Assembly: GCF_001583495.1 (NCBI RefSeq)
Contig: NZ_LQAQ01000043.1
Span: 48,060-112,059, forward strand
Length of the DNA: 64,000 bases
Source: Flammeovirga sp. SJP92
GTDB lineage: Bacteria > Bacteroidota > Bacteroidia > Cytophagales > Flammeovirgaceae
Direction: 5' to 3'
Shown: piece after piece, positions 58,232-64,000 of the stretch
Layout of the letters: each line of letters begins with the position of its first letter
Position numbering within the stretch: the stretch's first letter is position 1
The notes under the pieces: generated by a model
What the model was told of the DNA's origin: nothing
Database searches by the model: none
Seen by the model: the letters and a program-made list of their open reading frames with translations, nothing else
Made by a program: the position numbers and the translations under genes

Positions 58232-61200
58232 ATGATCAAGAGAGTACTCTTTTTACTCACTTTATTGACGTGTAGTATCTCATCTCTATACGCCCAAGAA
58301 AGAAGAGTGACAGGTGTCGTTTCTGATGCCGACGAAAACACTATGCCAGGTGCTACAGTAATTGTAGTAGGTACAACTGTAGGTGCCGTAACCGATTTTG
58401 AAGGAAAATATTCAATCAACCTTCCTGCTGAAGGAGGAGATCAATTAGAAGTAAGACTTATTGGTTTTACGTCGCAAGTTGTTGAGATTGGAACACAATC
58501 TGTTATCAACTTTGTATTAGAAGAAGATGCTCAGGAACTTGAAGAAGTCGTTGTAACTGCTTTGGGTATGGAAAAAGACAAAAAGTCTTTGGGTTACTCA
58601 GTAAGTGAAGTTAAAGGTGACGATTTACAAAGTGCTGATAATGATATCTTAAGCTCATTAAACGGTCAAGTTGCAGGTGTTCAGGTAACTGCTTCATCTG
58701 GTGCTGTAGGTTCATCTTCAAGAGTTGTAATCCGTGGTAACTCATCTTTAACAGGTGATAACCAACCGTTATATGTTGTTGACGGAGTTCCTGTGGATAA
58801 CACTTATAACTCAGGTAACACTTCATCTGGTGGTGCTGACTTCGGTTCACCAATCTCAGATTTGAACCCAGATGATATTGAGTCAATGACAGTCTTGAAA
58901 GGACCAAACGCAGCCGCTTTATATGGTTCAAGAGCCGTTAACGGTGCAATCATCATAACAACAAAAAAAGGTAAAGGACAACAAGGATTAGGTGTAACGC
59001 TATCTAATACAACAACTTTCCAAACGCCATTAATCTTACCTGATTACCAAAACACTTATGGTCAAGGTATGAACGGTGAGTTCAAATTCGTTGATGGTAA
59101 AGGTGGTGGTACTCATGATGGTTTTGACGAATCATGGGGTCCACGTTTAGATGCAGGATTAATGATTCCTCAGTTCCACTCAAATGGTGAGCCAGTGCCG
59201 TGGGTATCTAATCCAAACAACGTAAGAGATTTCTTTGAAACAGGTCACGTTTCAACTTCAAACCTTTCAATCGCTCACGCGAATGACAATACAAACATGC
59301 GTTTCAGCTTAATGTATTCAGATCAGAAAGGTATGGTTCCAAACACAGGTTTGAATACATACAGTGCTTCAATGGCTATTGGTCATAAGATTACAGAAAA
59401 ATTACGTTTTGATGCTAAAGCAACTTACTCTCATAGAGGTGCTGATAACTTACCATCACAAGGTTATGACGGTAACAACGTAATGCAACAATTCGTATGG
59501 TTCGGTCGTCAGGTTGACGTAGCTGGTTTACAGAACTATAAGAAGCTTGATGGTACTCCATATAACTGGAACTACAACTACCATGACAACCCTTACTGGA
59601 TTTCTTACGAGAATACTAACTCACAAAGAAGAGATCGTGTAAACGGTTACGCTCAAATGAAATATAACTTCACTGATTACTTAAGTTTACAAGTAAAAGG
59701 TGGTACGGACTTCTATTCTGAAAACCGTATGCAAAGAACAGCGAAGTACTCGATCAACAACCCTACAGGTGGTTTCACTGAGGAGAACTACTTTGTAAGT
59801 GAATCAAACTTTGATTTCTTACTTTCATTCTCAAAAGACTTTGGTCGTGATTGGAACGTGTCTGCAAACGCAGGTGGTAACAACATGTATAGAAACTACA
59901 AGAGAGATGCTATGACGGCAACTGGATTAGCAAACCCTGGTATCTATACTCCAGCTAACGCAGTAGGCCAAATTGATGCAATCACTTACTTCGAAGAGCA
60001 AATCATCAACTCATTATATGCTACTGCTTCAGTAGGTTTCAGAGATTACTTATTCATGGACGTTTCAGTTCGTAATGACTGGTCTTCAACACTTCCTGCA
60101 GCAAACGACAGCTTCTTATATCCATCAATCAACCTTTCATATGTGTTCTCTGAGCACTTTGATTTGCCACAATGGATCTCAAATGGTAAAGTAAGAGGTG
60201 GTTGGGCACAAGTTGGTGCAGCAGCAAACCCTTACATGTTACAAAACGTATATGGTTCTCCACTTCCTTGGGATGGAAACCCAATGTTCAAGTATGACAA
60301 CGTTCAAGCAAACCCTGACTTGAAGCCAGAGACAACAAACTCTTGGGAAACAGGTCTTGAGATGTCATTCTTAAACAACAGATTAGGATTTGAGGCAGTT
60401 TACTACAAGAAAAACACTTACGATCAAATCGTACAAGCTGACGTATCTTCAGCATCAGGTTATAGATTCTCAGCTATTAACGCAGGTGAGATCGAAAACA
60501 AAGGTGTAGAATTCTTACTATATGCTACTCCAATCCAAACTACAGATTTCCAGTGGGATGTTTCATTCAACTATACAAGAAACGTCAACACAGTAAAATC
60601 GTTAGCTGACGGTGTAGATTCATTTATCTTAGGTGACTACTGGGGTCTTACAACAGAAGCACGTCCAGGTATGCCATTAGGTACTTTCTACGGTATCAAA
60701 TACCAACGTTCTCCTGAAGGTGATATCATTGTAAATGATCAAGGTATTCCTCAAAGAACTACTGAAAAAGAAGCTCTTGGTGACATCAACCCAGATTGGA
60801 GAGGTGGTATCCGTAACTCGATCACATACAAGGGAATTACATTCTCAGCGTTGATCGATATCCAGAAAGGTGGTAGCATCTTCTCAGTAACGAACATGTT
60901 TGGTGAGTACGCAGGTGTATTAGAGAAAACAGCTATCAACCGTGAAGACGGAAGAATTGTAGGTGTAGTTCCTGACGGTAACGGTGGTTATAAGCCAAAC
61001 GAAGTTGCTGCTGACGCAATGACTTACTACCAAGGTTTATACGGTATCCACGAAGAGTATATCTATGATGCTACTTATGTGAAATTAGCACAGTTATCAA
61101 TTGGATACAACTTACCTCAAAAATGGTTGAAAAACACAGGTCTTAAAGGACTTTATGTAGCAGCTGTAGGTAACGACCTTTGGATGATGTACAAAAATGC

Positions 61201-61315
61201 TCCAAACATTGACCCTCAAGCAGGTTTCGGTGCAGGTATGTCAGGTCAAGGTTTCGAATTTGGTCAGTTGCCAACAGCAAGAAGTTTCGGATTTGATATC
61301 AAGATGAAATTCTAA
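58232..61315 (+). CDS. SusC/RagA-type TonB-linked outer membrane transporter
   Basis: 1027 residues. Signal peptide about 1-22 (ending LYAQ), a carboxypeptidase-regulatory-like domain (VTGVVSDADENTMPGATVIV, about 27-100), TonB-box-like EEVVVTALG (about 104-112), the plug with VVIRGNSSLTGDNQPLYVVD then GVPVDN and MTVLKGPNAAALYGSRAVNG, and a long barrel ending in SFGFDIKMKF. This is the SusC/RagA class: it imports oligosaccharides or peptides through the outer membrane together with its SusD lipoprotein. Codons favour AAC, TAC and GGT more than neighbours, so it is likely strongly expressed. The substrate cannot be read: no glycosidase, lyase, sensor kinase or anti-sigma gene is in the window. 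Confidence 0.95.
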   Translation: MIKRVLFLLTLLTCSISSLYAQERRVTGVVSDADENTMPGATVIVVGTTVGAVTDFEGKYSINLPAEGGDQLEVRLIGFTSQVVEIGTQSVINFVLEEDAQELEEVVVTALGMEKDKKSLGYSVSEVKGDDLQSADNDILSSLNGQVAGVQVTASSGAVGSSSRVVIRGNSSLTGDNQPLYVVDGVPVDNTYNSGNTSSGGADFGSPISDLNPDDIESMTVLKGPNAAALYGSRAVNGAIIITTKKGKGQQGLGVTLSNTTTFQTPLILPDYQNTYGQGMNGEFKFVDGKGGGTHDGFDESWGPRLDAGLMIPQFHSNGEPVPWVSNPNNVRDFFETGHVSTSNLSIAHANDNTNMRFSLMYSDQKGMVPNTGLNTYSASMAIGHKITEKLRFDAKATYSHRGADNLPSQGYDGNNVMQQFVWFGRQVDVAGLQNYKKLDGTPYNWNYNYHDNPYWISYENTNSQRRDRVNGYAQMKYNFTDYLSLQVKGGTDFYSENRMQRTAKYSINNPTGGFTEENYFVSESNFDFLLSFSKDFGRDWNVSANAGGNNMYRNYKRDAMTATGLANPGIYTPANAVGQIDAITYFEEQIINSLYATASVGFRDYLFMDVSVRNDWSSTLPAANDSFLYPSINLSYVFSEHFDLPQWISNGKVRGGWAQVGAAANPYMLQNVYGSPLPWDGNPMFKYDNVQANPDLKPETTNSWETGLEMSFLNNRLGFEAVYYKKNTYDQIVQADVSSASGYRFSAINAGEIENKGVEFLLYATPIQTTDFQWDVSFNYTRNVNTVKSLADGVDSFILGDYWGLTTEARPGMPLGTFYGIKYQRSPEGDIIVNDQGIPQRTTEKEALGDINPDWRGGIRNSITYKGITFSALIDIQKGGSIFSVTNMFGEYAGVLEKTAINREDGRIVGVVPDGNGGYKPNEVAADAMTYYQGLYGIHEEYIYDATYVKLAQLSIGYNLPQKWLKNTGLKGLYVAAVGNDLWMMYKNAPNIDPQAGFGAGMSGQGFEFGQLPTARSFGFDIKMKF

Positions 61316-61366
61316 TTAGAATCAATTCTCTATCAAATTTAAACATCCATTTAATAGTAAAGAAAA

Positions 61367-63019
61367 ATGAAAAAATATATTAATTATATATTCTCAATCA
61401 TTGTTTTGGCAAGTATGACTTCTTGTTTCAGAAACTTTGATGAATTGAGACAAAACCCTAACAGTCCAAGTGAGGTTGAGCCAGAAACTTTATTCGCTAA
61501 CGTACTTTACACAAGTACTGGTAGTTTCTACGGAGCACAAGGACAATACTTCAACTTAACAGGTGCAGGTCTTTGGGGACAGCATTTCTCAAAAATCCAA
61601 TACTTAGACGAGGATTGGTATGAGTACCGTCCAGGTGTAATGGATGAGAAATGGAAAAGAATGTACGCTGGTATGTCAGGTTCAGGAAACGACATCAACT
61701 TAGCGGGTCTTTATGATTTAGAATTAGCTTTACACAGCATTCGTAAGCGTAAAGAAATTGCAGAAGAATCAGGTGATGCTATTGCATTGAAAGACGCACA
61801 AGCATTAGAAGGTGCTATGTTAGTAGCAAAAGCATATTTCTTCTCAGTGACTACTGATGCTTGGGGTGATATTCCTTACTCAGAGGCATTCCAAACGGTT
61901 GAGTTAGGTTATGAAACTACAAACTTCCAGCCTGCTTATGATGCTCAACAAGATATCTACAATTCTTTATTTGAGTTGTTAGAAGACGCAAATGAGTTAT
62001 TATCTCATGGTGGTGCAATTGATTCTGGTTCTGACATTATTTACAGAGGTAGAACTGATAACTGGCAAAAATTAGCCAACTCATTGGCTGCCAGATTATA
62101 CACTAGAATCAACAAAGTAGATGCTGGTACTTCATCAGCTGGTTTATCAAAATTATTCGGCAACCCTGGTAAATACCCTATGTTTACAAGCAATGCTGAT
62201 GATGCTGAGTTAGTATACATTGGTTCACAGCCATACATGCAGCCAATCTACTACAACCGTCATATTGACAACCGTGATGACTTTGCTGTGTCTAAAAATG
62301 TTGTAGACTTATTAGAGGAAACAAACGATAAAAGATTATACATCTACGCTCAACCTACTCCAAGATCAATGGACCCAGACAGTGATATTGATATTGAGTA
62401 TGTAGGTCAAGAAAATGGTGTTCCAAGATCTGAATTCCCAATGTTGAACGCAGTATCAAGAATTGGTTCACTTTACAGAGAGCAACCAAACGGTAAATCT
62501 TTCTGGATGACTTATTCAGAGTTGAAATTTATCGAAGCGGAAGCAGCATTAAACGGTATTGCAGGTGTTTCTGGTTCAGTTCAAACTTTAGTAGAAGAAG
62601 GTATTAGATCTTCATTTGCAAAGCAATATGCTGACGTTGAAGCCTACCAAGCACCAATGATTCCAGTAGAAGGTGACGAAATTTTAGGAGCAGCAGCAGA
62701 TGCTGATGAGGTTATTTCAAACCTTGACTGGGCTAAAAATGGTGGTCAATTCAGAATCATCATGGAGCAGAAGTATCTTTCGATCTTCACAAATGGTCCT
62801 GAAGCATATGCTGAAATTAGAAGAACGGGATGGCCTGCGATTGATGAAGTAAGAGGTGCTACTCAGTACACTGAAGGACTTCCTAACCGTTTCCCTTACC
62901 CATTCTCTGAGCAAACTTCAAATGCTGCTAACTGGGCAAAAGCATCTGAAGGTATTGTAAACACAGTTTATGGTAAAAAAGTTTGGTTTGCTGAAAACAC
63001 AGAAATCAATTACAAATAA
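61367..63019 (+). CDS. SusD/RagB-type nutrient-binding lipoprotein (SusD-like_2)
   Basis: 550 residues with a lipoprotein signal and lipobox SMTSC (Cys20). N-terminal FDELRQNPNSPSEVEPETLF and then ALEGAMLVAKAYFFSVTTDA, WGDIPYSEAF and IYRGRTDNWQKLANSLAARL are typical of the SusD-like_2 helical TPR-rich fold. SusD proteins sit over the SusC barrel as a lid and hand it the ligand. It begins 51 bases after the SusC stop, in the same unit, and a terminator follows about 95 bases after its stop. Confidence 0.93.
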   Translation: MKKYINYIFSIIVLASMTSCFRNFDELRQNPNSPSEVEPETLFANVLYTSTGSFYGAQGQYFNLTGAGLWGQHFSKIQYLDEDWYEYRPGVMDEKWKRMYAGMSGSGNDINLAGLYDLELALHSIRKRKEIAEESGDAIALKDAQALEGAMLVAKAYFFSVTTDAWGDIPYSEAFQTVELGYETTNFQPAYDAQQDIYNSLFELLEDANELLSHGGAIDSGSDIIYRGRTDNWQKLANSLAARLYTRINKVDAGTSSAGLSKLFGNPGKYPMFTSNADDAELVYIGSQPYMQPIYYNRHIDNRDDFAVSKNVVDLLEETNDKRLYIYAQPTPRSMDPDSDIDIEYVGQENGVPRSEFPMLNAVSRIGSLYREQPNGKSFWMTYSELKFIEAEAALNGIAGVSGSVQTLVEEGIRSSFAKQYADVEAYQAPMIPVEGDEILGAAADADEVISNLDWAKNGGQFRIIMEQKYLSIFTNGPEAYAEIRRTGWPAIDEVRGATQYTEGLPNRFPYPFSEQTSNAANWAKASEGIVNTVYGKKVWFAENTEINYK

Positions 63020-63113
63020 TTTGGACTATAGGATTATTTCCTGTTTCAAGTTTTAATAATCAATAGCGAAAAACTAAAACTATTTCATCATTAAATAAAT
63101 TGAATTGTTAAAT

Positions 63114-63142
63114 AAAAAGGCATCTTTATGAGGTGCCTTTTT
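63114..63142 (+). terminator. Terminator of the SusC/SusD unit
   Basis: The stem AAAAAGGCA pairs with TGCCTTTTT (9 bp plus two weak pairs) around a small loop; the T-run continues in the stem tail. Confidence 0.8.
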
Positions 63143-63257
63143 GCTTTTATATGACTTTTTAAAACTAAATCAAATTGATTTTAAAGTACTTATACAGAAA
63201 TATATTTTTAAGCAAATGAATAATTTGGATGTGTTGATAATAATTCAGTTTTAGGAT

Positions 63258-63265
63258 TAATTTTG
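63258..63265 (+). promoter_or_regulatory. Candidate -7 box of the last gene
   Basis: TAATTTTG matches TAnnTTTG, with a GTTG -33-like box at 63233-63236 and a 21-base spacer. About 48 bases before the ATG at 63314. Confidence 0.5.
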
Positions 63266-63313
63266 TAATTCAAACTTAGATCAAATTTTTTAACTTGACT
63301 TAAAGCTAAAGCA

Positions 63314-64000
63314 ATGAAAAGAAGTTTATTCGTCATATTATTTTTTTCGCTCACTCATTTATTATCGGCTCAAAAAGTAGCTTTGATACCAGGTTCTCAA
63401 CAAATCAGAGAATTTATGGAACATTTACCAGAAGAACTTGAAAAGAAAGAATTGATTGACCTGAGACTATTGGATGATGAATTTAATATCCGAATATGGC
63501 AACCTCACGCTATTTTCTCTTTGCATTTTAAAGGCGGAAAAGCCAACTCTAATTATAAAGTTTTTGCAACTGGTGGAGAAGCAAAAGTTCATACGCACTT
63601 TATTGAAGAGGATTTATCACAAACTTTTTATGATTCATTAATGGGATGGAATATCATGGATATTCATAGTGAATCAAGAAGAGCAAATGATATTTTCCCT
63701 GTGATTGTAGAATTTTCAACCACAACGCAATACAGAGTCAATTATGTATGGTCTCCTCAGCGAAGTAGAACTGCAAACACTAAAAAGGTACTTGCTATTA
63801 TAGGCTTTTTATCTGAAAGAATGGGTGTTACTGAAATCATTTCTGAATATAAAAACAATCTACCTGCAGGACAGTATAAGTGGGGTAAAGTAGATTTAGA
63901 CATTGATTGTTTTTTAGATGAAAGTGTTTCAAAAACTGATTTCTATATTAAAATAGAAAAAGAGATAAAAGAAAAACTGATAGTTAATTCAGAAACAAAC
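63314..64000 (+). CDS. Secreted protein of unknown function, truncated by the window end
   Basis: ATG 63314 opens a frame with no stop to base 64000 (229 codons so far). It starts with a clear signal peptide (MKRSLFVILFFSLTHLLSAQ, cleavage after SAQ). The mature part has no motif that I recognise: an early acidic stretch (EHLPEELEKKELIDL), then a mixed alpha/beta pattern with FKGGKANSNYKVFATGG and YVWSPQRSRTANTKKVLAI. It is preceded by its own promoter-like box and the SusC/D terminator, so it is a separate unit from the SusC/SusD pair. Confidence 0.8.
   Translation, partial: MKRSLFVILFFSLTHLLSAQKVALIPGSQQIREFMEHLPEELEKKELIDLRLLDDEFNIRIWQPHAIFSLHFKGGKANSNYKVFATGGEAKVHTHFIEEDLSQTFYDSLMGWNIMDIHSESRRANDIFPVIVEFSTTTQYRVNYVWSPQRSRTANTKKVLAIIGFLSERMGVTEIISEYKNNLPAGQYKWGKVDLDIDCFLDESVSKTDFYIKIEKEIKEKLIVNSETN

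Noticed and set aside
1..64000. tRNA, rRNA or transposase genes
   Set aside because: None recognised on either strand; the only mobile-type signal is the non-coding TIR element.

Overview
The window looks like chromosomal DNA of a marine, low-GC Bacteroidota, most like a Cytophagia/Flammeovirga-type polymer degrader (inference; no rRNA or tRNA gene is present to confirm it). The support is: a SusC/SusD pair, two secreted proteins with type IX secretion (T9SS) tail domains, a PCMD lipoprotein, several TonB-dependent receptors, AT-rich leaders with few Shine-Dalgarno sites, and promoter-like TAnnTTTG boxes.

Layout. 1-1.6 kb: 3' part of a bifunctional glutathione-synthesis gene. 1.7-3.4 kb: DinB-like enzyme, VOC enzyme and AraC-type regulator. 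3.5-11.1 kb: a complete D-xylose route (xylose isomerase, sugar/H+ symporter, xylulokinase, transaldolase, transketolase), carrying xylose to the hexose/triose phosphate pool. A GC-rich palindromic block upstream of xylA may be its operator. 11.3-17.6 kb, minus strand: an unusual catabolic cluster of crotonase, aldehyde dehydrogenase, an ABC-type solute-binding protein with no export signal, and two paralogous class III CoA-transferases. The last two genes are cut off from the first three by a roughly 390 bp non-coding element with perfect 12 bp terminal inverted repeats (a MITE-like insertion), next to a second inverted-repeat block.

17.8-24.6 kb: a DUF6786-like lipoprotein, a possible small RNA, a three-gene membrane operon (DUF2157, DUF4401, GDYXXLXY) and an outer-membrane receptor. 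24.8-46.6 kb: two giant secreted T9SS cargo proteins, a 4.4-thousand-residue beta-repeat surface protein and a 2.8-thousand-residue subtilase with adhesion-type domains, a GATase-like insert and cadherin-like repeats. 46.9-57.4 kb: a PH-like membrane protein, a transglutaminase-like protein, a barrel/PCMD pair, a heme-type TonB receptor, a 46-residue ORF, a lipoprotein sulfatase and a WG-repeat protein. 58.2-63.0 kb: a SusC/SusD pair without enzymes beside it, then a secreted protein truncated by the window end.

Most units are bounded by recognisable hairpin-plus-T-run terminators. The most unusual regions are the CoA-transferase/solute-binding-protein cluster with its split and the TIR-bounded element that splits it. 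All family names come from reading motifs by eye; no database search was run.
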